The notes: generated by a model from the sequence alone, not told the origin. A DNA stretch of 45,606 bases from Curtobacterium sp. HSID17257 (GCF_003989515.1 NZ_RBLU01000018.1:1-45606); one strand, 5' to 3'. Shown: positions 24,469-33,410, counted from the first letter of the stretch. Numbers and translations are program-made.

Positions 24469-25412
24469 GCGGCGGCCCCACGGGGCCCGTCGTCGCGGCG
24501 GGCGCGGTCGTCTGGCGTGAACGGGACGGAGTGCCGCTGGTGCTGCTCGTCCACCGGGACCACCACCAGGACGTCTCCCTGCCGAAGGGCAAGGTCGACC
24601 CCGGTGAGAGCATCCCGACGACCGCCGTGCGGGAGATCGACGAGGAGACCGGGTACCGCGTCCACCTCGGCGCCCCGCTCGGTACCGCGGAGTACGTGCT
24701 CCCGAGCGGTCGCGACAAGGTCGTGCACTACTGGTCCGCCCGCGTCGGCTCGAAGGAGTACGAACGGGCGGGGAAGTTCCGACCGAACGACGAGGTCGCC
24801 GCGATCGAGTGGGTGACCGTCGACCGGGCACGGGCACGGCTGACGTACGAACGCGACGTCGCGATCCTCGACCGGTTCGCCGACCGTGTCGCTGCGGGTG
24901 AGCACCGGACCTTCGCGCTGATCGCCCTCCGGCACGCGAAGACCGTGCCCGGTTCGGACTGGGACGGCCCCGATGCCACCCGTCCGCTGCTGCCGGTCGG
25001 ACGGTCCCAGGCCAAGGCCGTCGCGGCTCCCGTCGCGGCGTTCGGTCCGAAGAAGATCGTCAGCAGCACGGCGGCTCGGTGCCTCGCGACCGTCGAGCCG
25101 CTCTCGGCGCGGACGAAGGTCGGGGTCTCGAGCACGACGGACATCAGCCAGGACGCCCACGACCGCGGGGCCGCCGACGTCAAGGGCGTCGTGCAGAAGC
25201 GGATCGCGAAGGCGAAGTCCGCCGTGCTGTGCTCCCACGGTCCCGTGCTGCCGGACATCATCGCGCGCATCGCCTCGGCCACCGCCGACGACCGCCGTCG
25301 CTTCGACCTCCGTCGGGCCGCGATGCTCTCGGTCGGGGACTTCGCGGTGCTGCACATCGCGGGCGAGAAGCTCGTCGCCGTCGAGACCCACCGCAACACG
25401 ATCCCGGCCTGA
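24465..25412 (+). CDS. mutT1: MutT1-like NUDIX hydrolase fused to histidine phosphatase
   Basis: 315 aa, GTG start overlapping the ppk1 stop (GTGA). N-terminal NUDIX domain with a full box: [14 protein letters not shown] followed by REIDEETGY (about residues 38-61). The C-terminal half is a histidine-phosphatase fold opening with ALRHAKT (RHA in place of RHG), with [10 protein letters not shown] supplying the second His. Mycobacterial MutT1 has this two-domain layout and hydrolyses 8-oxo-(d)GTP and diadenosine polyphosphates. The same activity is inferred here. Cotranscription with ppk1 links nucleotide clean-up to polyphosphate metabolism. Confidence 0.93.
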   Translation: MSGGPTGPVVAAGAVVWRERDGVPLVLLVHRDHHQDVSLPKGKVDPGESIPTTAVREIDEETGYRVHLGAPLGTAEYVLPSGRDKVVHYWSARVGSKEYERAGKFRPNDEVAAIEWVTVDRARARLTYERDVAILDRFADRVAAGEHRTFALIALRHAKTVPGSDWDGPDATRPLLPVGRSQAKAVAAPVAAFGPKKIVSSTAARCLATVEPLSARTKVGVSSTTDISQDAHDRGAADVKGVVQKRIAKAKSAVLCSHGPVLPDIIARIASATADDRRRFDLRRAAMLSVGDFAVLHIAGEKLVAVETHRNTIPA

Positions 25413-25790
25413 CCCGGGCGCCCGGTCGGACCGGGACGCAGCGCAGCACAGCACAGCACAGCACAGCACAGCACGACCCAGCACGACCCACGACCCACGA
25501 CCCACGACCCACGACCCACGGTGCGGTCGCGACGCCCCGTCCTGCCCGCCCCCGCAGCGCTCCGGCCCGCTCGCACCGGTCCGCCCCGGTCAGCGCCCGC
25601 CGCACCGCGTCGTCCGGTCCGCATCCACCAGACCGCAGGCGACGAGGCGGCGGCGTGGCGCGCCTCCAGACCGGACCCCGCATCGCACCGCTGAACCGAT
25701 GCGATCGCATCGTCCGTCCCCGCGCACGGTGACCCGATCCTGCACCCTCCGGGAACCGCGCGCCCGGCGCCCGAGCCGGGACAACCCCTC
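25413..25790. other. 378-base gap with no gene
   Basis: Contains the microsatellite at 25441-25520 and a copy of the CTGGAGGC family in inverse orientation (GCGCGCCTCCAGACCGG near 25659). Otherwise GC-rich with no good coding signal. Confidence 0.6.
25441..25520. repeat. GCACA and CGACCCA microsatellite
   Basis: About six copies of the 5-mer GCACA followed by GACCC/AGCAC mixtures and about five copies of the 7-mer CGACCCA. It lies between mutT1 and the PHO box. Probably slippage-prone. Confidence 0.85.
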
Positions 25791-25812
25791 GTTCACCTCC
25801 CGTTCACCGAGG
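25791..25812 (+). promoter_or_regulatory. PHO box (two 11-bp direct repeats) upstream of pstS
   Basis: GTTCACCTCCC (25791-25801) and GTTCACCGAGG (25802-25812) are adjacent 11-base units matching the actinobacterial PhoP direct-repeat consensus beginning GTTCACC. They sit just upstream of a poor -35 and a TACAGT -10 at 25840-25845, as expected for an activator-dependent promoter induced by low phosphate. Confidence 0.85.
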
Positions 25813-25918
25813 AGCGTCATCCCCGTCACCTCGCGTCCCTACAGTCGCTCCCGGGTCAGCACCGGCCCGAGGGACCAGCAGCGGTCCCGCCTGCAATGAC
25901 ATTCCCGAAGGGACCCCT

Positions 25919-27025
25919 GTGAACATCAAGCGAATCGGTTCGATCGCAGCGATCGCGATCGCCGGCGCCGTCGTGCTGTCCTCCTGCGCGGCGAACGAGA
26001 GCGGCAGCGGCGACACCGCAGCGCCGACCTCGAGCTCGGGCACCGACTACTCGAAGCTCTCGGGCACGCTGACCGGCTCCGGCTCGTCGGCGCAGCAGAC
26101 CGCTGAGGCCACCTGGGCTGCGAACTTCCAGAACGTCGCCTCCGGCGTGACGGTCAACTACTCGCCGGACGGCTCCGGCGCCGGCCGCAAGAACTTCATC
26201 TCGGGTGCCGCGGACTTCGCCGGCTCCGACGCCGCGCTCAAGGACGAGGAGCTCTCGGGCTCGTTCGGCCTGTGCGCGGACAAGGCCATCGACATCCCGG
26301 TCTACATCTCCCCGATCGCCATCGCCTACAAGGTCGAGGGCGTCTCCGACCTGACGCTCGACGCGAAGACCATCGCGGGCATCTTCTCGGGCAAGATCAC
26401 CAAGTGGAACGCCTCCGAGATCGCCGACCTGAACAAGGGCGTCGACCTGCCGGACGCGAACATCACCGTGATCCACCGCTCGGACGACTCGGGCACCACG
26501 CAGAACTTCTCCGAGTACGTCTCGGCGAACGCGTCGGACGTCTGGACCGAGGCCCCCAGCCAGACCTTCCCGTACCAGGTCGGTGACTCGGCCAAGGGCA
26601 CCTCGGGTGTCGCCTCGGCGATGGCCAGCGCCTCCAACGCCATCACCTACATCGACGACTCCGGCGCCGGAGACCTCGACAAGGCGAAGCTCATGGTCGG
26701 CGACAAGGCCACCGAGATCTCGGCCGAGGGCGCTGCCAAGGTCGTCGCGGACTCCGACACGGTCTCGGGCCGCTCGGAGAACGATCTCGCCATCGAGATC
26801 AACCGTAAGGACACCGCCGAGGGTGCCTGGCCGCTGGTCCTCGTCTCCTACGCGATCGCCTGCCAGGAGTACAAGGACTCCGCCAAGGGTGAGCTCGTGA
26901 AGGGCTACCTCGACTACGTCGTCACGCAGGACGCGCAGGAGGCCGCCGCGAAGGAGGCCAAGTCGGCCGCCCTCTCCTCCGACCTGTCGGAGAAGGCCGC
27001 CAAGGCCGTCGCCTCCATCAAGTAA
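25919..27025 (+). CDS. pstS: phosphate ABC transporter substrate-binding lipoprotein PstS
   Basis: Binds phosphate outside the membrane for the PstCAB importer. 368 aa; signal peptide with lipobox VVLSSC, lipid Cys at 23. Typical PstS features: GSGSSAQQTAEATW near the start of the mature domain, DGSGAGRKNFISGAADFAGSD, and IHRSDDSGTTQNFSEY. GTG start at 25919 with GAAGGGA 5 bases upstream. Transcribed from the PHO-box promoter; a strong hairpin follows the stop and probably keeps pstS expression above that of pstCAB. Confidence 0.97.
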   Translation: MNIKRIGSIAAIAIAGAVVLSSCAANESGSGDTAAPTSSSGTDYSKLSGTLTGSGSSAQQTAEATWAANFQNVASGVTVNYSPDGSGAGRKNFISGAADFAGSDAALKDEELSGSFGLCADKAIDIPVYISPIAIAYKVEGVSDLTLDAKTIAGIFSGKITKWNASEIADLNKGVDLPDANITVIHRSDDSGTTQNFSEYVSANASDVWTEAPSQTFPYQVGDSAKGTSGVASAMASASNAITYIDDSGAGDLDKAKLMVGDKATEISAEGAAKVVADSDTVSGRSENDLAIEINRKDTAEGAWPLVLVSYAIACQEYKDSAKGELVKGYLDYVVTQDAQEAAAKEAKSAALSSDLSEKAAKAVASIK

Positions 27026-27038
27026 GGCCCGCTGAGCG

Positions 27039-27077
27039 CCCGGACGCCGGTCCCACCCATCCTGACCGGCGTCCGGG
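27039..27077 (+). terminator. hairpin after pstS (attenuator or partial terminator)
   Basis: Perfect 14-bp stem CCCGGACGCCGGTC / GACCGGCGTCCGGG with an 11-nt loop, 14 bases after the pstS stop. Confidence 0.8.
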
Positions 27078-27095
27078 TTCTCGCCCGTCCAGCGC

Positions 27096-27180
27096 GGACG
27101 CAGCACCGGCCGGACCGGACGCAGCACCAGCAGCACCGGCCGGACCGGACGCAGCACCAGCAGCACCACCAGCTCCACCA
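27096..27180. repeat. 30-bp tandem repeats between pstS and pstC
   Basis: A unit built of CGGACGCAGCACCAGCAG and CACCGGCCGGAC occurs about two and a half times, ending in CACCAG/CTCCACCAG triplet-like repeats. No gene is visible in the 222-base gap. Confidence 0.75.
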
Positions 27181-27247
27181 GTTCCACCCCGTCGCCTCCC
27201 CCGGCCGCTCCTCGACGGAGCCCGGCCTCCCCTCCGACAGGAGTCCC

Positions 27248-28198
27248 ATGACGACCGCACCGGCCCAGCCAGGGGCCACCGTCTCCCCCCCCAAGCCGAA
27301 GGCCGTCGTCCGCGTCGGCGACCGGGTGTTCTCGACCGCCTCGGTGGTCGCCGGCAGCCTGATCCTCTTCGTGCTCGTGCTCGTCGCCGCCTTCCTGGTC
27401 TGGCAGAGCATCCCCGCCTTCACGGCGAAGGTCGGCGAGCTGCCGAACAACGCCACGAGCTTCTGGGACTACGTCGGTCCGCTCGTGTTCGGCACCGTCT
27501 ACTCGGCGCTCATCGCGCTCGTCATCGCCGTGCCGCTCTCGCTGGGCATCGCGCTCTTCATCTCGCACTACGCACCGCGTCGCATCGCGCCGGTGCTCGG
27601 GTACGTCATCGACCTGCTGGCCGCGGTGCCGTCGGTCGTCTACGGCCTCTGGGGCATCGTGGTGCTCGCGCCGCTGCTCAAGCCGTTCTACGGCTTCCTC
27701 AACGAGTACCTCGGCTGGTTCCCGCTCTTCTCGGGGCAGGTCTCCGGCACGGGCCGCACCATCCTGACGGCGTCGATCGTCCTCGCGGTGATGGCGATCC
27801 CGATCATGACCGCGGTCATGCGCGAGATCTTCCTGCAGGCCCCGACCCTCAACGAGGAGGCCGCACTCGCCCTCGGCGCGACGCGCTGGGAGATGATCCG
27901 CCTGTCGGTCCTGCCGTTCGCGAAGTCCGGCATCGTCTCGGCGATCATGCTCGGCCTCGGTCGCGCGCTGGGCGAGACGATGGCGATCGCCCTCGTGCTC
28001 TCGGTCTCGACCAACGTCACCTTCCAGATGCTGACGTCGCTCAACCCCTCGACGATCGCGGCGAACATCGCCCTGCAGTTCGCCGAGGCGTCGGGCACGG
28101 CCCTGAACGCCCTGGTCGCGTCGGGCCTGATCCTCTTCGTCATCACCCTGGTCATCAACATGCTGGCGCGCTACATCGTGCGCAAGCGGGTCTCCTGA
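27248..28198 (+). CDS. pstC: phosphate ABC transporter permease PstC
   Basis: One of the two membrane channel subunits of the high-affinity phosphate importer. 316 aa with six predicted helices; the first (VVAGSLILFVLVLVAAFLVW) follows a Pro-rich cytoplasmic N terminus. The permease loop that contacts PstB is visible as EEAALALGATRWEMIRLSVLP. ATG at 27248 has AGGAG 5 bases upstream. pstA starts 13 bases after its stop. Confidence 0.96.
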   Translation: MTTAPAQPGATVSPPKPKAVVRVGDRVFSTASVVAGSLILFVLVLVAAFLVWQSIPAFTAKVGELPNNATSFWDYVGPLVFGTVYSALIALVIAVPLSLGIALFISHYAPRRIAPVLGYVIDLLAAVPSVVYGLWGIVVLAPLLKPFYGFLNEYLGWFPLFSGQVSGTGRTILTASIVLAVMAIPIMTAVMREIFLQAPTLNEEAALALGATRWEMIRLSVLPFAKSGIVSAIMLGLGRALGETMAIALVLSVSTNVTFQMLTSLNPSTIAANIALQFAEASGTALNALVASGLILFVITLVINMLARYIVRKRVS

Positions 28199-28211
28199 GA
28201 GGTCACGCCCG

Positions 28212-29297
28212 ATGTCCCTCGCCCTCCGTCAGACCGGCACCGCCGGCAACGTCTACGCCAACGGCAAGCTGCACAAGTCGGTGCCGTGGCTCCTCCTCGT
28301 CGGCTCCTGGGTCGCCCTGGTCGCGGTCTTCGCCCTGCTGAACGCGGGCGGTGCGGTGAAGGACTTCAACGTCGTCGCCGCCCTGTTCCTCGGCACCGTC
28401 CTGTTCGACGTCCTCATCGTCGTGGTGTCGCGCATCGTCGAGGGCGGGCGCAAGGCGGTCGACCGGCTCATCACCTCGCTGGTGATCACGGCGTTCGTCA
28501 TCGCGGTGCTCCCGCTGGTGTCGCTGCTCTGGACCGTCCTGGCCGACGGTCTCGCCCGCTTCGACGCCCAGTACTTCAACTCCTCGATGCGCGGCGTCAT
28601 CTCCGACGGCGGCGGCGCCCTGCACGCCCTCATCGGCACGCTCGAGATCACGCTGTTCGCCGCGCTCATCTCGGTGCCGATCGGCCTGCTCACCTCGATC
28701 TACCTGGTCGAGTACGGCAAGGGCGCGCTGGCGAAGGGCATCACGTTCTTCGTGGACGTCATGACGGGCATCCCGTCGATCGTCGCCGGTCTCTTCGCCT
28801 ACTCGCTGTTCGCGCTGTTCCTCGGCCCGGGCGCCCGCTTCGGCCTCGTCGGCTCGATCGCGCTGAGCGTCCTGATGATCCCCGTGGTCGTCCGCTCCAC
28901 CGAGGAGGTCCTGAAGATCGTCCCGATGGAGCTCCGCGAGGCCTCGTACGCGCTCGGCGTGCCGAAGTACCTGACGATCCTCAAGGTGGTGCTGCCGACC
29001 AGCCTGGCCGGCATCACGACGGGCGTCATGCTGTCGATCGCCCGCGTCATCGGCGAGACCGCGCCGCTGCTGGTCACGGCCGGCTTCACCGCGAGCATGA
29101 ACTACGACCTGTTCAAGAACCCGATGATGACCCTGCCGGTCTTCGCGTACACGCAGTACTCGCAGCAGGGCGCCAACCCGGTGCCGTTCGTCGACCGGGC
29201 CTGGACCGCGGCGCTCGTGCTCATCCTCATCGTGATGGTGCTCAACCTGCTCGCCCGCTTCATCACCCGCCTCTTCGCCCCCAAGCTCCCCCGCTAG
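28212..29297 (+). CDS. pstA: phosphate ABC transporter permease PstA
   Basis: Second permease subunit, 361 aa, longer at the N terminus than E. coli PstA because of two extra hydrophobic segments ([20 protein letters not shown] and [19 protein letters not shown]), as common in actinobacteria. The six-helix permease core follows, with [19 protein letters not shown] and the EAA loop [20 protein letters not shown]. It lies between pstC and pstB in the same transcript. AGGTCACGCCC precedes the ATG. Confidence 0.95.
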   Translation: MSLALRQTGTAGNVYANGKLHKSVPWLLLVGSWVALVAVFALLNAGGAVKDFNVVAALFLGTVLFDVLIVVVSRIVEGGRKAVDRLITSLVITAFVIAVLPLVSLLWTVLADGLARFDAQYFNSSMRGVISDGGGALHALIGTLEITLFAALISVPIGLLTSIYLVEYGKGALAKGITFFVDVMTGIPSIVAGLFAYSLFALFLGPGARFGLVGSIALSVLMIPVVVRSTEEVLKIVPMELREASYALGVPKYLTILKVVLPTSLAGITTGVMLSIARVIGETAPLLVTAGFTASMNYDLFKNPMMTLPVFAYTQYSQQGANPVPFVDRAWTAALVLILIVMVLNLLARFITRLFAPKLPR

Positions 29298-29400
29298 CGC
29301 CGACCGCCAGCGGAGCGGCACCCGGTCGGTGCACCCGACCAGCCCGCCAGCGCAGCGCGTCAGCCGTACGGCAACGACCATCCACCCCGGAGGAAACCAC

Positions 29401-30180
29401 GTGTCCAAGCGCATCGAGGTCGACGGCCTCAACGTCTACTACTCGAAGTTCAAGGCCGTCGAGGGCGTCGACATGACGATCGAGCCCCGCACCGTCACCG
29501 CCTTCATCGGCCCGTCGGGCTGCGGCAAGTCCACCTTCCTCCGCACGCTGAACCGCATGCACGAGGTCATCCCCGGCGCGTACGTCGAGGGCTCCGTCAA
29601 GATCGACGGCGACGACCTGTACGGCCAGGGCGTCGACCCGGTGCTCGTCCGCCGTCAGGTCGGCATGGTGTTCCAGCGTCCGAACCCGTTCCCGACGATG
29701 TCGATCCGCGACAACGTGCTGGCCGGCGTGAAGCTCAACAACAAGCGCGTCTCGAAGTCCGAGGCCGACGACATCGTCGAGCGCTCGCTGCAGGGCGCGA
29801 ACCTGTGGAACGAGGTCAAGGACCGCCTCGAGAAGCCGGGCATGGGCCTGTCCGGTGGGCAGCAGCAGCGTCTCTGCATCGCCCGCGCGATCGCCGTGCA
29901 GCCGGACGTCCTGCTCATGGACGAGCCGTGCTCGGCCCTCGACCCGATCTCCACGCTCGCGATCGAGGACCTGATCGAGGAGCTCAAGAAGGACTTCACG
30001 ATCGTGATCGTCACGCACAACATGCAGCAGGCGTCGCGCGTCAGCGACAAGACCGCGTTCTTCAACATCGCGGGCACCGGTGCGCCGGGCAAGCTCATCG
30101 AGTTCGACGACACCGCCACGATCTTCTCGAACCCGTCCGTGCAGGCGACCGAGGACTACGTCTCGGGTCGCTTCGGGTGA
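29401..30180 (+). CDS. pstB: phosphate ABC transporter ATP-binding protein PstB
   Basis: ATPase that powers phosphate import, 259 aa. Walker [11 protein letters not shown]-loop VFQRPNPFP, signature [14 protein letters not shown], Walker [14 protein letters not shown]-loop VTHNMQQA, and the PstB-typical ending with [16 protein letters not shown]. The GTG at 29401 is preferred to the GTG at 29329 because GGAGGAAACCAC directly precedes it and the shorter form has family length. The operon ends here, followed by hairpins at 30215 and 30277; no phoU is present in the window. Confidence 0.97.
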   Translation: MSKRIEVDGLNVYYSKFKAVEGVDMTIEPRTVTAFIGPSGCGKSTFLRTLNRMHEVIPGAYVEGSVKIDGDDLYGQGVDPVLVRRQVGMVFQRPNPFPTMSIRDNVLAGVKLNNKRVSKSEADDIVERSLQGANLWNEVKDRLEKPGMGLSGGQQQRLCIARAIAVQPDVLLMDEPCSALDPISTLAIEDLIEELKKDFTIVIVTHNMQQASRVSDKTAFFNIAGTGAPGKLIEFDDTATIFSNPSVQATEDYVSGRFG

Positions 30181-30214
30181 TCGGCGCCCGGTCCGTCTCC
30201 TGACGGTCGGCCTG

Positions 30215-30254
30215 GAGGCCCGGTGCACGTCCGCCACGGACGGCACCGGGCCTC
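30215..30254 (+). terminator. terminator hairpin after pstB
   Basis: GAGGCCCGGTGC-A-CGTCCG pairs with CGGACG-GCACCGGGCCTC (one bulged A). It includes a CTGGAGGC motif at its 5' edge. Confidence 0.75.
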
Positions 30255-30276
30255 GCTGCGTCGGTTCCGGCTCGTC

Positions 30277-30331
30277 GATGGAGCAGAAGACGTCGGGTCA
30301 CTACACGGGACCCGACGTCTTCTGCTCCATC
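30277..30331. terminator. 23-bp perfect palindrome, probable bidirectional terminator
   Basis: Arms of 23 bases (30277-30299 and 30309-30331) with a 9-base loop, starting GATGGAGCAGAAGACGTC. It lies between the convergent pst operon and rskA. The same arm sequence in decayed form is at 1047-1098. Confidence 0.8.
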
Positions 30332-30382
30332 AACGAAAGAGGCGGACGAGGACGGACCCCGATCGCACCACGAACGTCGGTG

Positions 30383-31300
30383 CTACGCCTGGGTCGTGGG
30401 GACGGCCATGAGCGGCGTCGAGGTCGGCTGGTCGGACCCGCCCTCGGGCTCGACCGTCATGCCGATCGCCGCACCCGGTGTGAGCTTGCCGTCGAGGACC
30501 GCCGTGTGCACGCCGTTCCGGGCACCGTCGACCAGGCCGGCGGGGACGATCTCGCCGCCCTCGGACCCGATGTACCAGAGCTCGTAGGTCTTGCCCGCGG
30601 GAGCCTGCTCGACACCGTCGAGGATGACCGCGGACCTGCCGACGTCGTGCGACCAGACCACCGTCGCCGAGCCCCCACCGGGGACCTTCGCGGTCGTGCG
30701 CTGGAAGTCGGACGCGGCGTAGATGGAGTCGAGCGTGCCCGAGGCCTGGGTGGTCCCCGGGCCGGTGCCCTCGGTCTGACCGAAGTTCGTGCCGACACCG
30801 AGCCCGACACCGAGGAACACCACGGCGACGGCGGCTGCGGCGGACAGGGCGGCCGCGGGACGCTGGAACCAGCGGCGGCGGGCCTTCGCCGAGGCCGCAC
30901 CCTCGTCGTGGCCGACGGCAGGACCCGCGCCGAACCCGACGACGTTCTCGGTCTCGGCGACCTGCGCCGGGGCGGGAGCCGCACCGGCGACGGGGGTGGG
31001 CGACGGGGCGGAGGCGAGCGGAGCCTCCAGACCGGTGCCCGACGAGGCAGCGTCCAGCGGAGCAGCCTGCGGCGTGCGGGCGATCTGTGCCATCAGCGAC
31101 GTCTTGAGCGACGCCGACGGCTCGATCGGCTCGACGGCGTACGCGAGCTGCAGCGCGGTCTCGCGGAGCGAATCCGTCTCCGCCTGCAGCTCCGGCGACG
31201 TCGTCAGGGCGTGCTCGAGGAGCGCGCGCTCGTCGTCCGACAGGGCGTCCAGGGCGTGCGACCCGGTGAGCAGGGCAGGGTCGTCGTGGCGTTCGGTCAT
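30383..31300 (-). CDS. rskA: anti-sigma-K factor RskA
   Basis: Membrane protein that holds sigma factor SigK inactive. 305 aa: N-terminal cytoplasmic sigma-binding part (LTGSHALDALSDDERALLEHAL), an Ala/Pro-rich linker, one TM helix (AAALSAAAAVAVVFLGVGLG), and the extracytoplasmic RskA domain with SIYAASDFQRTTAKVPGG and GKTYELWYIGSEGGEIVPAG. The ATG at 31300 overlaps the sigK stop (ATGA), as in most sigK-rskA pairs. In mycobacteria release follows regulated proteolysis of RskA; the same is assumed here. Confidence 0.93.
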   Translation of the reverse strand: MTERHDDPALLTGSHALDALSDDERALLEHALTTSPELQAETDSLRETALQLAYAVEPIEPSASLKTSLMAQIARTPQAAPLDAASSGTGLEAPLASAPSPTPVAGAAPAPAQVAETENVVGFGAGPAVGHDEGAASAKARRRWFQRPAAALSAAAAVAVVFLGVGLGVGTNFGQTEGTGPGTTQASGTLDSIYAASDFQRTTAKVPGGGSATVVWSHDVGRSAVILDGVEQAPAGKTYELWYIGSEGGEIVPAGLVDGARNGVHTAVLDGKLTPGAAIGMTVEPEGGSDQPTSTPLMAVPTTQA

Positions 31301-31896
31301 GACGTCACCCCCATCTCGTCTCGGAGTCGGATCATCCCGTCACGGAGACGGGTCTTGACGGTGCCGATCGGGACACCGAGCCGTTCGGCCATCTCGCTGT
31401 GCGAGTAGCCGCCGTAGTACGCGAGTTGCACCGCCTGGCGCTGGAACTCGGTGAGCTTGGCGAGCGCGCGGCTGACGCGTTCGTGCTCGATCCGGATCTC
31501 GACCGACTCGGACACCTGGTCGAAACCGGACTCCAGGTCGCGGATGCCGATCTTGGTGTCCCGGTCGTGCGACGCCTGCGATGCCCGGATCCGGTCGACC
31601 GCTCGACGGTGGGCCATCGTGAGGACCCAGCTGGCGGCGGTGCCGCGTGAACGATCGAAGCGGGTGGCCTGCTGCCACACCTCGAGGAAGACCTCCTGCG
31701 TGACCTCCTCGGACTGGGCGCGGTCCTTGAGGAGTCGCGTGACCAGACCGAGCACACGGCCCGACAGGGCGTCGTAGAGGTCGGAGAAGGCTGCCTGGTC
31801 GCCGGAGGCGACACGAGCGAGCAGATCGTCAGGCGACACGGGTACGGGCTCGGTGGAGCTCCAGGCCTCGGTGTCGTGTTCCACGAGCGCAAGCAT
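31297..31896 (-). CDS. sigK: ECF RNA polymerase sigma factor SigK
   Basis: 199 aa. Sigma region 2 (AFSDLYDALSGRVLGLVTRLL, QEVFLEVWQQATRFD) and region 4 (LTEFQRQAVQLAYYGGYSH, GVPIGTVKTRLRDGMIRLRD) are both complete. I take the ATG at 31896, with GGGGGG 9 bases upstream, over the in-frame ATG at 31935, which lacks a ribosome site. It is cotranscribed with rskA. Target genes cannot be read from the window. Confidence 0.93.
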   Translation of the reverse strand: MLALVEHDTEAWSSTEPVPVSPDDLLARVASGDQAAFSDLYDALSGRVLGLVTRLLKDRAQSEEVTQEVFLEVWQQATRFDRSRGTAASWVLTMAHRRAVDRIRASQASHDRDTKIGIRDLESGFDQVSESVEIRIEHERVSRALAKLTEFQRQAVQLAYYGGYSHSEMAERLGVPIGTVKTRLRDGMIRLRDEMGVTS

Positions 31897-32220
31897 TGCA
31901 GGTTTCCCCCCTCTCGGTGGCATCGGTTCCGACATGTGCGTCCACTTCGCAGGTCGGGTTCGGGTGGTTCGGATCCTCGCGGCGTGGAGCGGGTGCGCGA
32001 GGGCCGCACGGCCCGCAGGGAATTGACCGGCGGGTACCGGACCGGGTCGAGCGGGCCCTCGCTGTGACGTCCGCGAGGAGCGTCACACCCTCTGTTCGGC
32101 ACCGTCGCCCGAGCGGATTGGGCAGAGCTGCGTCGCGCTCGTGTCCAGGGCACGCCCGGCTGCGCTCCGTGTCCGTCGAGAGTGAACACGGTCACGCGCA
32201 CAGGGCGACTCTCGTAGACT
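31897..32220. other. sigK leader and upstream region without a gene
   Basis: No convincing coding frame. A TAGACT hexamer at 32215-32220 (plus strand) could be the -10 of the structured RNA that follows; the -35 region (TCACGC) is weak. Confidence 0.4.
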
Positions 32221-32318
32221 CGACGTCGCCGGGCCGCAGCAAGCCCCGGGCTCCAAAATTCGCCGCTTCGAGCGGCCTCGCGCCGAGAGGCGCTTCTGCG
32301 GCCCGGTCTTCGCACGTC
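32221..32318 (+). ncRNA. candidate structured RNA or folded repeat
   Basis: An outer GACGT/ACGTC and an 11-bp stem CCGGGCCGCAG (32229-32239) / CTGCGGCCCGG (32296-32306) enclose three hairpins: AGCC/GGCT (32242-32252), GCCGCT-TCG-AGCGGC (32262-32276) and GCGCC-GAGA-GGCGC (32280-32293). The last has a GNRA tetraloop only when read on the plus strand. A TAGACT -10 ends one base before the element. It matches no RNA class I know (not tmRNA, 4.5S or RNase P). It could instead be a multi-copy intergenic repeat. Confidence 0.4.
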
Positions 32319-32453
32319 CGGGGGCTTCCGCGGCTCGTCGTCCGCCGTCGTGGGCTGGTGCCTTGACGCGCCCCCGAGCCGACGTCGCACCCGTGTGCTC
32401 AGGGGCGCGACGTCCGGACCGGGGCGCGATGCGACTCGGGCGCGGGTGGCAGT

Positions 32454-32475
32454 CGGTCTGGAGGCGCGCTGCCGG
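32454..32475. repeat. CTGGAGGC-family intergenic element
   Basis: CGGTCTGGAGGCGCGCTGCCGG next to the stop of the 32493 gene; the core is shared with 11041, 25659, 30210, 33429 and 38910. Confidence 0.5.
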
Positions 32476-32492
32476 CCCGCCCCGCCGCTCGC

Positions 32493-33122
32493 TCAGTCCA
32501 GGCTGTCGCGACGCCAGAGCGCCGCCGCCTCGGTCAGGTCGGCCGCGAGTTCCGTCAATCGGAGCGCCCGACGCGTCAGCTCACTCGCGCGCTCCCCTGC
32601 CGTCAGGTCGGCATCGTCCGCGACCGAGGTCGCCCCCGCGGCGGTCAGCCGGCAGAACGCCGCGCCGCGGTCGAGCGCCACCGCGAGGTCGCCCGTGTAC
32701 AGCCCGTGCAGGATGCTGTCCGCCAGGGTCAGGATCTCCGCCGGACCCGTCGGCTGCTCGGCGCCCGCGACGGCCTCGTCGATCGTGCCGATCTGCGCGG
32801 TGCCCCGCTCGAAGAAGTACGCGATCTCCTCCGGGTTCTGCCGGATGACGACCCGCACGAGGTAGATCCGCCACAGCGCCCCGGGGAGCGTGTGCGCACC
32901 GACGCGTGCCCACAGCTCGGCGATCGCGTCGATGCCGTGCACGTCCGTGTAGGTCACGAGCCGCTCGACCACCGCCGGGTCCGGGTCCTGCCGGACGCGG
33001 TGGAGCAGCGCGTTCGCCGTCTCGTGCGCCACACGGTTGACCAGGGCCGGGTCGTCACCGCCCTGGATCGCGGCGAACTCCTGGTCGGTGAAGTGGACGG
33101 GACGGTGGTGATCGCGAGGCAC
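32493..33122 (-). CDS. conserved-looking cytoplasmic protein of unknown function
   Basis: 209 aa, helical, no TM and no signal peptide. Visible stretches: HFTDQEFAAIQGGDDPALVN, HGIDAIAELWARVGAHTLPG, ALWRIYLVRVVIRQNPEEIA, and a C-terminal helical region with ALRLTELAADLTEAAALW. No catalytic motif is recognised. The GTG at 33122 is preceded by TACACT exactly 6 bases upstream, the layout of a leaderless mRNA, and has no ribosome site, which favours this start over longer ones. Codon use is typical of the window, so it is probably a real gene. Confidence 0.75.
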   Translation of the reverse strand: MPRDHHRPVHFTDQEFAAIQGGDDPALVNRVAHETANALLHRVRQDPDPAVVERLVTYTDVHGIDAIAELWARVGAHTLPGALWRIYLVRVVIRQNPEEIAYFFERGTAQIGTIDEAVAGAEQPTGPAEILTLADSILHGLYTGDLAVALDRGAAFCRLTAAGATSVADDADLTAGERASELTRRALRLTELAADLTEAAALWRRDSLD

Positions 33123-33248
33123 CCGGCGAGTGTAGGCGCGGCCGCCGACGTGCACGTCCCCCGTTCGCCACGAACGCAACCGGGCACTCCCGGGTACCGT
33201 GCTCCGGCAGGGAGGCACTCCTCCCGGACGTTGAGAAGAGGAGACTCC

Positions 33249-33410
33249 ATGAACGCCCTGCTCGTCATCCTGGCCGTGATCGCGGTCATCCTGCTGTTCG
33301 TCGGTGGCTTCACCGCGAGCCTCAAGTTCCTGCTGTGGGTCGGCATCGTGCTGCTCGTCATCGCGGTGATCGTGTGGCTCCTGCGGACGCTCACCGGGCG
33401 CCGCAGCTGA
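33249..33410 (+). CDS. 53-residue hydrophobic membrane protein
   Basis: MNALLVILAVIAVILLFVGG starts a first TM helix, followed by a second (LKFLLWVGIVLLVIAVIVWL) and a basic tail (RTLTGRRS). The ATG at 33249 has AGAGGAG 5 bases upstream, a strong ribosome site. Small two-helix proteins of this kind are common in actinobacteria and have no assigned role. It ends 53 bases before tRNA-Lys. Confidence 0.75.
   Translation: MNALLVILAVIAVILLFVGGFTASLKFLLWVGIVLLVIAVIVWLLRTLTGRRS

Noticed and set aside
22234-24837. An 867-codon minus-strand open frame
   Set aside because: Antisense to ppk1, with low-complexity Arg/Asp/Val composition and no start signal.
25441-25520. Possible CRISPR array
   Set aside because: Repeats are 5-7 bases with no spacers and no cas genes nearby; it is a microsatellite.
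32080-32490. RNase P, tmRNA or SRP RNA in the 400-base gene-free stretch
   Set aside because: None of their conserved sequence blocks is present; only the compact three-hairpin element stands out.
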